A stretch of 64,000 nucleotides of DNA from an uncultured Atopobium sp. (GTDB lineage: Bacteria; Actinomycetota; Coriobacteriia; Coriobacteriales; Atopobiaceae): assembly GCA_938045565.1 (NCBI GenBank), contig CALIAZ010000002.1, positions 260,090-324,089 of the forward strand, read 5' to 3'. The notes beneath the pieces were generated by a model that saw only the letters and a program-made list of their open reading frames with translations, had not been told where the DNA came from and searched no databases. The position numbers and the translations under genes are program-made. Positions 1 to 8,234 of this stretch are shown here, piece after piece; the first letter of the stretch is position 1, and each line of letters begins with the position of its first letter.

Positions 1-1653
1 AGTCTCATTAACTGCTTCAAAAATCAAATCAACAGCACCGTCATACTCAGCTGCCGCCTCAACATGAGGCGTTCTAAACATGATGGATGAAATTGAAGAG
101 ATACCGTTTGAAGCCATAAAACAAAGATGAGCTCCGCCCGCACCAACGCGCGAGCGATTCTTCATCACTACACCCTTAACGCCAAAGAGCGGCTTTTTAT
201 TGCCTTGACCAAAAGGTTGCAGAGCATCAAGCGCATCAATGGAGTTGATGGTAATCTCGTCAAGGTTTACTAGTGCGGTTACTTCTCCTGAAGCCTCGAA
301 TTCTTCTTCTGGAAGCCCTGCCATGACCTCTGATAAACGCTTTCTAAAAGCATCAATCTTTGCTGTTTCTACCGTTACGCCAATGGCTCCTTGATGACCA
401 CCAAAACGGACCGTAAGGTCTGCACATTGCTCAACGGCATGGAACAAATCAACGGAGCCAACAGAGCGGCCAGAACCACGAGCCACGCCATCTTGGATGG
501 TAAACAGAATACAAGGTACGTGATAGCGATTAACAATTCTTGAAGCAACAATGCCTTTAACACCCTCGTGCCAGCCTTCTTTGGCAAGCACAATAGCACG
601 ACCGCCATCGTAGATTTCTTTTGCCTGCCTAAGTGCCTCATCTGTGAGCTTTCCCTCAATGGCGCGACGTTCAGCATTAATCTCTTCTAGCTTGCCCGCA
701 AGAATAGTTGCCTCTTCAACGTCTTCTGTAAGAAGAAGATCAAGCGCAATATCGGTGGTTCCCATACGACCTGCTGCGTTCAGACGCGGAATGATGGAAA
801 ATGGCAAGGTATCTGCAGAAATCTGGGCAATATCCTGACCAGCAACAGCAGCAAGAGCCACCAGACCCGGACGAAGACCTTTCTGCAGGCGTTTGACACC
901 TTCAGAAACAAGTGCACGATTCTCTTTATTGAGCATCATCATGTCAGACAGCGTGCCCAACATAGCAACATCAATGTAATCAAGCCAAAGCTGAGGCTGA
1001 TTTTGAAGCTCTCCTAAAACTTGTACTAACTTCAAGGCAACACCTGCACCAGCAAGTTCTCTAGAGGGGCAATCCTCAACAAGCTTTGGATCAGTGACCG
1101 GGACACCTTGCGGCACTAAATCTGCAGGCTCATGGTGATCTGTAACAACAACATCAATCTCCTGCTGCAGCAGCCACGCAACCTCCTGAGCAGCAGCAAT
1201 GCCATTGTCTACCGTAATAATTAAATCTGGCTTTCTATCCTGCAAAACTCTTGCAAGAGCCTCTTTAGAAAGTCCGTATCCCTCACCAAAACGGTGCGGA
1301 ATATACGGCAAAACATCTGCTCCCAATCGACGTAAAGCCAGCGTGAGCAAACAAGTTGAGCTCATTCCATCAACATCAAAATCACCAAAAACGGCAATCT
1401 TTTGATGCTCAACAATTGCCTTATGAACACGGGCAGCAACCTTAGCCATTCCAGGAATACACTGTGGATCAAGCCAGTCTCTTTGCAAAGATGGCGAGAG
1501 AAACTCTTGAGCTGCGGCTACATCAGTAAATCCACGTGCTACCAGCACACGAGCAACAAGTGAAGTAACGTGCAATTCTTTTTTAAACAGCGACTCTAGA
1601 TATACGTCTTGTGTTAGAACACTCCAACGAGTGCTTTTCTCGATGCCAGGCAT
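1..1653 (-). CDS. recJ: Single-stranded-DNA-specific exonuclease RecJ (C-terminus beyond left edge)
   Basis: RecJ degrades single-stranded DNA 5' to 3' during recombination and repair. The reading frame is open from the start codon to base 1, so the end of the protein lies outside the window. DHH-phosphoesterase motifs appear in order: FGDFDVDG near residue 90, VTDHHEP, RLNAAGRMG, GWHEGVKGIVASRIV, then SGRS and GGHQGA. Two ATG codons are adjacent; the one at 1653 has a GAGG ribosome site at good spacing, the one at 1656 is almost on top of it. A strong terminator separates it from upstream tgt, so it probably has its own promoter. Identification is secure. Confidence 0.95.
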   Translation of the reverse strand, partial: MPGIEKSTRWSVLTQDVYLESLFKKELHVTSLVARVLVARGFTDVAAAQEFLSPSLQRDWLDPQCIPGMAKVAARVHKAIVEHQKIAVFGDFDVDGMSSTCLLTLALRRLGADVLPYIPHRFGEGYGLSKEALARVLQDRKPDLIITVDNGIAAAQEVAWLLQQEIDVVVTDHHEPADLVPQGVPVTDPKLVEDCPSRELAGAGVALKLVQVLGELQNQPQLWLDYIDVAMLGTLSDMMMLNKENRALVSEGVKRLQKGLRPGLVALAAVAGQDIAQISADTLPFSIIPRLNAAGRMGTTDIALDLLLTEDVEEATILAGKLEEINAERRAIEGKLTDEALRQAKEIYDGGRAIVLAKEGWHEGVKGIVASRIVNRYHVPCILFTIQDGVARGSGRSVGSVDLFHAVEQCADLTVRFGGHQGAIGVTVETAKIDAFRKRLSEVMAGLPEEEFEASGEVTALVNLDEITINSIDALDALQPFGQGNKKPLFGVKGVVMKNRSRVGAGGAHLCFMASNGISSISSIMFRTPHVEAAAEYDGAVDLIFEAVNET

Positions 1654-1745
1654 CATATCCTCTTTTCTGTGGCGGCAGAGCCAGCCAAGGGCACCTTGGG
1701 CACCCGCAAATGTTTATCTCTTTCATTCTACCCGTGTCACCGGAC

Positions 1746-1782
1746 AAAAAATGACTAGCCCACAAATTAGTGAGCTAGTCAT
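1746..1782 (-). terminator. Rho-independent terminator after tgt
   Basis: On the minus strand ATGACTAGC and GCTAGTCAT form the stem, with an inner CAC/GTG extension, and a run of T follows. It ends the patA-like/lysA/dap/tgt transcripts before recJ. The mirror side also has A/T runs, so weak bidirectional action is possible. Confidence 0.85.
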
Positions 1783-1803
1783 AAAAAATTTAAATCAAAG
1801 TTG

Positions 1804-1846
1804 CTTACGTAGGTCTATCAAGATTACTTACGCAGACCTATCAAGA
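1804..1846. repeat. Imperfect 20-bp tandem direct repeat between tgt and recJ
   Basis: CTTACGTAGGTCTATCAAGA (1804-1823) is followed by CTTACGCAGACCTATCAAGA (1827-1846), three mismatches with a 23-bp period. AGGTCT in the first copy and AGACCT in the second are inverted to each other and could also pair as a hairpin. It lies between the tgt stop and the terminator. Function unknown. Confidence 0.7.
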
Positions 1847-1870
1847 AGACGGATTTCTCGCCAGGCGAAC

Positions 1871-3088
1871 TTAGAAATCAACCACGCCGTCAGAGTTTTC
1901 CCACTCCTCAACAAAATCGCTGTAGGTACCTGCGAGAATTGCTTCTCGTGCCTGACGCATCAGCTCAAGCAAGAAGTAAATATTGTGCATAGAAAGCAGC
2001 TGACCGCCCAGCATCTCGTGCTGTTTTACCAGGTGATTGATGTATGCACGAGAATATCCGCCCGTACAGACAGGACAGGTGCACTTGGCATCAATAGGGC
2101 CTGCATCTGCAAAGTACTTTGCGTTCTTAAGGTTCATGCGGCCCTCGTGAGAAAACGCCGTGCCCATACGAGCAGTGCGCGTTGGAAGCACGCAGTCAAA
2201 CATATCAATACCACAAGCAACACCGCGGATAAGCGTGGACGGATTACCAACGCCCATCAGGTAGCGAGGCTTATTACGTGGCATGTAATCGGCGCAAAGT
2301 GGCGCCAGCGTCTCAAACATAACCTCGTGAGGCTCTCCAACGGAATAGCCACCAATGCCATAACCGGGGAAATCGCCAATGGACTCAAGGCACTCAATGG
2401 AGCGCCTGCGCAAATCAAGGTGCATGCCACCCTGAACAATGCCAAAGAGCGCCTGATCAGGACGGGTATGAGCCTTAAAGCACCTTTCGGCCCATGCGCT
2501 TGAAAACTCAACTCCGCGCTCAACTTTTCTGCGCTCGGCAGGATAGCCTACGCACTGATCAAGCTGCATAACAATGTCTGCACCAAGGTTCTGCGCAATC
2601 TGCATATTAGTTTCTGGCGTCCAGTACGACCATGCGCCGTCGTAATCTACCGCACGGAATTTAACGCCCTCGTCAGAGAGCTTCATGAACTCCTCGTGAC
2701 TAAAGACCTGGAATCCGCCTGAATCCGTCAGAATTGGTCCATGCCACTGCATAAAATCATGCAGGCCACCCATCTGCGCCACCAGCTCATCTCCGGGGCG
2801 CTGAGACAGGTGATACGTATTTGCCAGAATAATCTTGGCGCCAAGGTCACGAACGGTATTAGTCATCAAACCTTTAACGGTTGCCTTGGTTCCAACCGGC
2901 ATAAAAATAGGCGTTGGAATATCACCATGAGGCGTGTGGAAGATGCCGGCACGTGCGTGCGTCTTAGGATCTTCGGCAAGAAGTTCATAGGTAAACCAAG
3001 AATCTTCTTTTTTCTCTGCCCAATTTTCTGTGTGTACGCAGGAAATGTTGGTGGTAAAACCCTGTGCTTTTTTGGAGCCGTCTGGCAT
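1871..3088 (-). CDS. tgt: Queuine/preQ1 tRNA-ribosyltransferase
   Basis: Exchanges guanine-34 of tRNAs with GUN anticodons for the queuosine precursor preQ1. Family marks are DSGGFQVFS with the general-base Asp, GIVQGG, GIGGYSVGE, the nucleophile region DMFDCVLPTR, and a C-terminal zinc site CxCxxC followed by H (CTCPVC, then INHLVKQHE). I start it at the ATG at 3088, which has GAGG four bases upstream and lies ten bases after the dapH stop. The frame could extend to 3121, but that would overlap dapH. Length (about 405 residues) is slightly above the usual 370-390 because of an N-terminal extension. Probably cotranscribed with the dap genes. Confidence 0.95.
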   Translation of the reverse strand: MPDGSKKAQGFTTNISCVHTENWAEKKEDSWFTYELLAEDPKTHARAGIFHTPHGDIPTPIFMPVGTKATVKGLMTNTVRDLGAKIILANTYHLSQRPGDELVAQMGGLHDFMQWHGPILTDSGGFQVFSHEEFMKLSDEGVKFRAVDYDGAWSYWTPETNMQIAQNLGADIVMQLDQCVGYPAERRKVERGVEFSSAWAERCFKAHTRPDQALFGIVQGGMHLDLRRRSIECLESIGDFPGYGIGGYSVGEPHEVMFETLAPLCADYMPRNKPRYLMGVGNPSTLIRGVACGIDMFDCVLPTRTARMGTAFSHEGRMNLKNAKYFADAGPIDAKCTCPVCTGGYSRAYINHLVKQHEMLGGQLLSMHNIYFLLELMRQAREAILAGTYSDFVEEWENSDGVVDF

Positions 3089-3098
3089 GTAACCTCGA

Positions 3099-3800
3099 TT
3101 ACAACGTGCGGAGAGCATCAACCAAAGCTGTCTTGCCCTCTGTTTTCTGGTCCTTCATTTTTATCACACGTGCAGGACATCCCGCTACTACGGCGTTTGC
3201 TGGAACGTCCTCAACTACCACAGCACCTGCTGCAACAACAGCACCCTCTCCAACGCGAATACCCTCGATAACCACAGCATTTGCACCGATAAGAACGTTG
3301 TCTTCAACAATGACTGGCGTAGCAGATGCAGGCTCAACAACACCAGCAAGAACAGTACCAGCACCAATGTGGCAGTTCTTACCAACGGTTGCACGACCAC
3401 CCAAAACAGCGCCCATATCAATCATGGTACCCTCGCCAATTACGGCGCCAATGTTAATAACAGCGCCCATCATAATGACGGCATTGTTACCAATCTCAAC
3501 GCGTTCACGAATCAGTGCACCTGGCTCAATACGTGCATTTACGTCCTTCATGTTAAGCAGAGGAACGCCGGAGTTTCGACGGTCATTCTCGATATCAAAA
3601 TACTCAAATGCGTCTTCATTCTGCTCAACAACACTCTTGAGCTCGGACCAATCGCCAAAGACTACCTTTGAGGTGCCCTCACCGTACACGCGAGAAGAGC
3701 CGTAAGACACAGAAGCACCCTCGCGCTCTTTGACATACAACTTAACAGGGGTCTTCTTCTCTGAAGTGGCAATGTAATTAATAATTTCCTGGGCGTCCAT
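3099..3800 (-). CDS. dapH: Tetrahydrodipicolinate N-acetyltransferase
   Basis: Uses acetyl-CoA to acetylate tetrahydrodipicolinate, the step that defines the acetyl branch of diaminopimelate and lysine synthesis. The 233 residues match DapH closely. There is an N-terminal domain starting MDAQEIINYI, then ENDRRNSG and ARIEPGA, then a left-handed beta-helix of hexapeptide repeats (residues about 90-215) with NAVIMMGAVINIG and GGRATVGKNCHIGAG. GAAAGG precedes the ATG. The succinyl-branch enzyme DapD has a different N-terminal domain, so the acetyl assignment is firm. It sits between dapB and tgt. Confidence 0.95.
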   Translation of the reverse strand: MDAQEIINYIATSEKKTPVKLYVKEREGASVSYGSSRVYGEGTSKVVFGDWSELKSVVEQNEDAFEYFDIENDRRNSGVPLLNMKDVNARIEPGALIRERVEIGNNAVIMMGAVINIGAVIGEGTMIDMGAVLGGRATVGKNCHIGAGTVLAGVVEPASATPVIVEDNVLIGANAVVIEGIRVGEGAVVAAGAVVVEDVPANAVVAGCPARVIKMKDQKTEGKTALVDALRTL

Positions 3801-3854
3801 GCGCGTCCTTTCTCAAACAAACAGGTGCTGACCTATAGAGGCCAACACATGCGG

Positions 3855-4571
3855 TTATCCAAAAATCAACTCTTCAAAGGTATAAAAACCTGGAGCTTTT
3901 GTAAGTAATTTCTGGGCACACGCAACGGCTCCGTTGACAAAAATCTGACGTGATGTTGCGCGATGTGTCAGACAGACCTCCTCATCCTGCCCAAAGAAGT
4001 GCACCTCATGAGTGCCGGCAACTGTACCGCCTCTGAGTGCAAACACGCCAATCTCATCTTTGGTGCGAGCTCCGCAGAAGCCCTCGCGACCAGAAACAAC
4101 CGGACGAGTTCCCTCTGGGTCAATAGCGGCTAGCAGCAGCTTTGCTGTGCCGGACGGAGCGTCAACCTTCTGGTTATGGTGCGTCTCCACAATCTCGGTA
4201 TCCCAGCCGTCAAGCGCCTCAGCAGCCATAGCAACCGCACGCCTCAACACGGCAACGCCAACCGAATAGTTTGCCGCATGAATCACCGGTACGCTCTCCC
4301 CCAACTGCTTCAGCTCCAAGAGTTGCTCTGACGAGAAACCCGTGGTGCCAGAAACCAGCGCACACCCGCGCTCACGCACAAAGCCGACAACAGCCTCAAA
4401 AGCAGCAACACCAGAGAAATCCACAACCACATCAGGCGTCTGCTCAACGGTGCTCAACTGATTGATATTCTCGTGACCAAACGCACCAAGCACCTCAAAG
4501 CCGTGAGCAATCAGGGTCTGCTCGATGAGCTTTCCCATCTTGCCGGTACCAATCACTACTGCACTAGGCAT
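3855..4571 (-). CDS. dapB: 4-hydroxy-tetrahydrodipicolinate reductase
   Basis: NAD(P)H-dependent second step of the diaminopimelate pathway. The N-terminal Rossmann motif is VIGTGKMG; the catalytic and substrate motif HHNQKVDAPSGTAK lies near residue 130, followed by GRxG and the C-terminal GGTVAGTHEV block. At 238 residues it is slightly short for the family. The ATG at 4571 overlaps the dapA stop by eight bases, so the two are translationally coupled; a TTG one codon upstream is the alternative start. Confidence 0.95.
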   Translation of the reverse strand: MPSAVVIGTGKMGKLIEQTLIAHGFEVLGAFGHENINQLSTVEQTPDVVVDFSGVAAFEAVVGFVRERGCALVSGTTGFSSEQLLELKQLGESVPVIHAANYSVGVAVLRRAVAMAAEALDGWDTEIVETHHNQKVDAPSGTAKLLLAAIDPEGTRPVVSGREGFCGARTKDEIGVFALRGGTVAGTHEVHFFGQDEEVCLTHRATSRQIFVNGAVACAQKLLTKAPGFYTFEELIFG

Positions 4572-5457
4572 CAAGAAGACCAGCCTTTCTCAGAGCGTTC
4601 TCAAGCACCTCTGCATGCTCTTCTGTCATCTTCCACAGAGGCAGACGATAATTTTCTTCCATAAGTCCCATACGAGCCAGCGCGGCTTTTACTGGAATTG
4701 GATTGACCTCGCAGAAGAGGGCGTGTACCAGGTCAAGATACTGAAGTTGCAGCTCGCGAGCAAGGGAGACCTCTCCGCGGTGCCATGCAACTACTAGGTC
4801 ATGAACCATCTTTGGATCAAGGTTAGACCAAACAGAAATAACACCAGAAGCGCCAAGAGAAAGCAGCGGCACAATCATGTCGTCATTTCCAGACCACATA
4901 GTAAAGTCATCGCTCAAATAACGAGCAACCTTTGTTGCGTATGAAATATCTCCAGAAGCCTCTTTAATGCCCCATGCATTTGGATGTGCCGCAAGCCTCT
5001 GAACATTGCGCTCAGAAATTGAGCAGCCCGTTCTACCAGGAATGTTATACAAAATACAAGGAACATCAACACGGTCGAGTACATACGAGAAATGCTGGTA
5101 GATGCCCTCTTCGTTACTCTTGTTGTAGTAAGGAGTAATGAGCAGCAGACCATCAACATTCGCCTTCTCTAGAGCCTCTGCTTTGCGCAAAGACTCAGCA
5201 GAAGAGTTGGAGCCAGCACCGCCAATAACAGGAACTTTGCCCTGAGCTCTGGAAAGGATTGCCTTAACTACCTCGATGTCCTCCTCATCTGTCATGGTTG
5301 AGGACTCGCCGGTAGTACCAAGAGCGAGAATACCGTCAATTCCCTGCTCAATCTGGAAGTCTACAAAGCGCTCAAGTGCCTCGAAGTCAATATTTCCCTG
5401 AGCATCAAATGGGGTTACTAAAGCGGTGATTGCACCAGTCAAATTCTTCATGTCCAT
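4564..5457 (-). CDS. dapA: 4-hydroxy-tetrahydrodipicolinate synthase
   Basis: Condenses pyruvate with aspartate semialdehyde, the committed step to diaminopimelate. A TIM-barrel lyase of 297 residues with LGTTGES, TPYYNKS, the YNIPGRTG tyrosine motif and the Schiff-base lysine in IKEASGD. The ATG at 5457 has GAGGG about eleven bases upstream; an in-frame ATG two codons later is possible. It follows lysA by 15 bases, and the short gap holds one copy of the GGCGAGAA octamer (5463-5470). Confidence 0.95.
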   Translation of the reverse strand: MDMKNLTGAITALVTPFDAQGNIDFEALERFVDFQIEQGIDGILALGTTGESSTMTDEEDIEVVKAILSRAQGKVPVIGGAGSNSSAESLRKAEALEKANVDGLLLITPYYNKSNEEGIYQHFSYVLDRVDVPCILYNIPGRTGCSISERNVQRLAAHPNAWGIKEASGDISYATKVARYLSDDFTMWSGNDDMIVPLLSLGASGVISVWSNLDPKMVHDLVVAWHRGEVSLARELQLQYLDLVHALFCEVNPIPVKAALARMGLMEENYRLPLWKMTEEHAEVLENALRKAGLLDA

Positions 5458-5472
5458 AGTTTTTCTCGCCCT

Positions 5473-6777
5473 CTAACGTGTGGTGTTTGTAGTTGTTTGT
5501 TGTGCAAGATCTGAAAAGTCCGAGCCATCAAATGCAAGCGTTGCAAAGTAGTCTGCCTCGGTCTCGGCGCGGCGAATAAGCTGTACGGATTCATCTTCTA
5601 GAAGCAGCAACTCAGCCGAACGCAGGCGGCCGTTGTAGTTATAGCCCATCGAGAAACCATGAGCACCCGTATCGTGAATAAACAAGAGGTCACCCACGGC
5701 CACCTCTGGGAGCTGACGATTCTTTGCAAACTGATCGTTATTCTCGCAAAGTCCACCCACAACGTTGTACGTATGTGTTGCAGGAGCGTCCTCTTTGCCC
5801 ATAACAGTGATGTGATGGTAGGCGTCATAGATTGCGGGACGCATAAGGTTTGCCGCACACGCGTCTACGCCTAGGTAGTGGCGGTATGTCTCTTTTTGGT
5901 GCAAAACGCGAGTAACAAGCGCACCGGCGGGACCCAAAAGCCAACGACCAAGCTCAGTGTAAATGGCAACGTCTCCCATACCCGCAGGAACTAAGACCTC
6001 TTCAAAGGCGCGCTTTACACCCTGACCAATGGCCAAGACGTCAGGCTCAACTTGGTCTGGCTCATACGCCACACCAATGCCACCAGAAAGATCAATAAAT
6101 CCAATATGGATATCAAGTTCTTTGTGCAACTTAACAGCCAGCTTAAAGAGGACGCGCGCGAGGTTTGGATAGTAATCTTCCTCTTGAGCATTACTTGCCA
6201 GGAAGGCATGGAGGCCAAACTCAGTGACAGCTTTGGTCTTAAGGTATGCAAACGTCTGGAAAAGCTGCTCTTCTGTCATGCCAAACTTAGCATCATCGGG
6301 ATTTCCAATAATGCCGTTTTGTGACTCAAACACGCCACCAGGATTAAGGCGTGCGCACATGACCTGAGGCATGTTGCTTCCCACCGCTTCTTCAAGCGTT
6401 GTAAGCATATCGCCACCAGAATCTAAGTTAATAATGGCTCCCAGCTCATGAGCGCGAGCAAAGTCAAGCACCGTAGTGTCGTTTGACGAGAGCATAATGT
6501 TTTGACCAGTAACTCCACAGGCTTTTGCAAGGGTAAGCTCGGTTGCATTTGCACAGTCACAGCCACAACCAAGCTCCGCAAGCAGTCTCACAATGTATGG
6601 ATTTGGCGTAGCCTTCACCGCAAAGTACTCTTTAAAGCCAGTGTTCCAGGTAAAAGCCTCTTGCAGAAGCTTTGCGCGGCGAACTATCTCTGCCTTGTTA
6701 TACAGGTGGAATGGCGTTGGATACGTCTTAGTGATTGCCTCTAGGACATCTACAGAAACAAACGGTTTCTTACTCAA
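5473..6777 (-). CDS. lysA: Diaminopimelate decarboxylase
   Basis: Makes L-lysine from meso-diaminopimelate with pyridoxal phosphate. The alanine-racemase-type barrel has the PLP lysine in YFAVKATPNP near residue 53, and later DLSGGIGVAY, the CENNDQFA block that corresponds to the CESxD motif, and HDTGAHGFSMGYNYNGRLR. At 434 residues it is of usual length. Translation starts at TTG (6777) after GGGGGAG. That ribosome site is one arm of a hairpin attached to a lysine riboswitch immediately upstream, so lysA and probably the dap genes behind it are controlled by lysine at translation initiation. Confidence 0.93.
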   Translation of the reverse strand: MSKKPFVSVDVLEAITKTYPTPFHLYNKAEIVRRAKLLQEAFTWNTGFKEYFAVKATPNPYIVRLLAELGCGCDCANATELTLAKACGVTGQNIMLSSNDTTVLDFARAHELGAIINLDSGGDMLTTLEEAVGSNMPQVMCARLNPGGVFESQNGIIGNPDDAKFGMTEEQLFQTFAYLKTKAVTEFGLHAFLASNAQEEDYYPNLARVLFKLAVKLHKELDIHIGFIDLSGGIGVAYEPDQVEPDVLAIGQGVKRAFEEVLVPAGMGDVAIYTELGRWLLGPAGALVTRVLHQKETYRHYLGVDACAANLMRPAIYDAYHHITVMGKEDAPATHTYNVVGGLCENNDQFAKNRQLPEVAVGDLLFIHDTGAHGFSMGYNYNGRLRSAELLLLEDESVQLIRRAETEADYFATLAFDGSDFSDLAQQTTTNTTR

Positions 6778-6778
6778 A

Positions 6779-6973
6779 GCTCCCCCTCAAATTGGGGGCG
6801 CAATACACCGTCAAAGTAGCACCCCCGAAATCTCGGACAGTCTTGCATGTATTTCATACAAGCCCACCTGACAACCACGCCTGATTGCCAAGTTCGGCGA
6901 ACCTCGCCTCCTTCTGGGGTCACTGCCTGCCGACTAACCCAGAACCCATCGTGCTCGCTCCTCTATTGACAGT
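6779..6973 (-). promoter_or_regulatory. Lysine riboswitch (L-box) with ribosome-site sequestering platform
   Basis: The aptamer spans about 6807-6973. Its P1 stem is ACTGTCAA (6973-6966) with TTGACGGT (6814-6807). Inside are the family-typical ATAGAGGAGCG, GAGGCGAGGTTCGCCGAA, AAGACTGTC and GGGTGCTACT. GCGCCCCC (6801-6794) can pair either with GGGGGTGC in the aptamer (6826-6819) or with GGGGGAGC (6786-6779), which carries the lysA ribosome site. The two pairings exclude each other. No U-run follows the hairpin, so control looks translational: lysine should lock the aptamer and hide the ribosome site. Confidence 0.85.
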
Positions 6974-7005
6974 AAAACCCTACCACAGAAAGCTCTGCAT
7001 TTGGG

Positions 7006-8157
7006 CTAGTTTTGCTCTTCTCGCAAAGTATTAACAAAAGTCTTAAGGCGAGAAAGACCTTCTGTCAGATTCTTGTCAGAAGCGGCATAACTAATACGCA
7101 CATAGCCCTCAGCACCAAAGAAAACTCCAGGTACCAGCGCTACACCAAACTCTTTAATTGCTCGCTCACAAAACGCCTCAGAATCAAGGGCAAATTCCTT
7201 GATTGAAGGAAATGCATAGAAGGCACCTTCTGGCTCTTCAACAGGAAGCTTCATGTCTTCAAGTGCAGAAAGCACAATCTGCCTGCGCTTTTGATAGTTT
7301 GTGCGCATAGGCGTGACATCATAAGAAAGTGCATACAGAGCAGCCGGCTGTAAAAATGAAGGAACAGAAGACACCAGTTGAGCGTGAACCTTTCCAATAT
7401 CTGCTGCGAGCTCATCAGAGGTGGCAACCCAGCCAAGCCTCCAGCCCGTCATTGCCCATGGTTTGGAGAAACTATTTGTCACAATGCAGCGATCAGCCAA
7501 ATCTGGATAGAGCTCCGCAAAACGAGGAACATCTTGAACATACGTAAGCTCTCTATAAACATCATCGCACAAAACATAAAAGCCATGCTTGCGAGCAAGT
7601 TCTGCCACCGCATCAAGCGACTCTTTTGTGTAAACACATCCCGTAGGATTGTTGGGAGAAGTCAGCACAATAAGCTTTGTCTTCTCTGAAATCTTTGACT
7701 TAAGCTGCTCAGCATCAATCTGGAAATGATTGTCACTGGTATCAAGTGGCACAACAATACCACGATTAAGCTGGCAAAGTGTTCTATATACCAAATACGC
7801 TGGCTCAGGAATAATAACCTCGTCACCTGGGTTCATAAGCGTCAACATAGCAGCAGAAATAGCCTCTGTTGCTCCTACAGTAACCACAATGCCATCTGGA
7901 CTTACCTTCATGCCACGAGCTGACTCCCAGGCAGTAATCGCGCTTCTCAGCTCAGGGGTTCCGGTGTTAGGTGGATAGTGAGTATTTCCAGCTACAAGCT
8001 CTTTGTCTACTTGATTGCAAATAGGAGTTGGAGTGTCTTCTCCAGGCTCTCCAATAGTTAAAGAAATACAACCTGGCGTTGTAGCGGCAAGTGCCGAGAA
8101 ACGCCTGATACCTGAGGGTTTGAAAAGCTCTAGTGTTGTATTTCTTGTTAGTGGCAT
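7006..8157 (-). CDS. Class I/II aminotransferase, probably N-acetyl-LL-diaminopimelate aminotransferase (PatA)
   Basis: A fold-type I PLP enzyme of 383 residues. YPPNTGTPELR, SPNNPTG near residue 170, the CDDVYREL aspartate and the PLP lysine in TNSFSKPWAMTGWRLGW are visible, with an C-terminal arginine region YVRISYAAS. GAGGAG precedes the ATG. Its place directly upstream of lysA-dapA-dapB-dapH suggests it supplies the transamination step of the acetyl branch. Sequence alone does not exclude an aspartate or aromatic aminotransferase. It lies upstream of the riboswitch and so is not directly subject to it. Confidence 0.75.
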   Translation of the reverse strand: MPLTRNTTLELFKPSGIRRFSALAATTPGCISLTIGEPGEDTPTPICNQVDKELVAGNTHYPPNTGTPELRSAITAWESARGMKVSPDGIVVTVGATEAISAAMLTLMNPGDEVIIPEPAYLVYRTLCQLNRGIVVPLDTSDNHFQIDAEQLKSKISEKTKLIVLTSPNNPTGCVYTKESLDAVAELARKHGFYVLCDDVYRELTYVQDVPRFAELYPDLADRCIVTNSFSKPWAMTGWRLGWVATSDELAADIGKVHAQLVSSVPSFLQPAALYALSYDVTPMRTNYQKRRQIVLSALEDMKLPVEEPEGAFYAFPSIKEFALDSEAFCERAIKEFGVALVPGVFFGAEGYVRISYAASDKNLTEGLSRLKTFVNTLREEQN

Positions 8158-8234
8158 ACAAACTCCTCAACGTACTTTCAATCCATAATAGTTATCATTT
8201 AAATCATACGACACTTGATTGATACGAGGTTCGC

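Noticed and set aside
1631..2503. Long open frame on the plus strand (290 codons)
   Set aside because: It is antisense to tgt and the start of recJ, has no recognisable domain or ribosome site, and its composition mirrors the codons of tgt.
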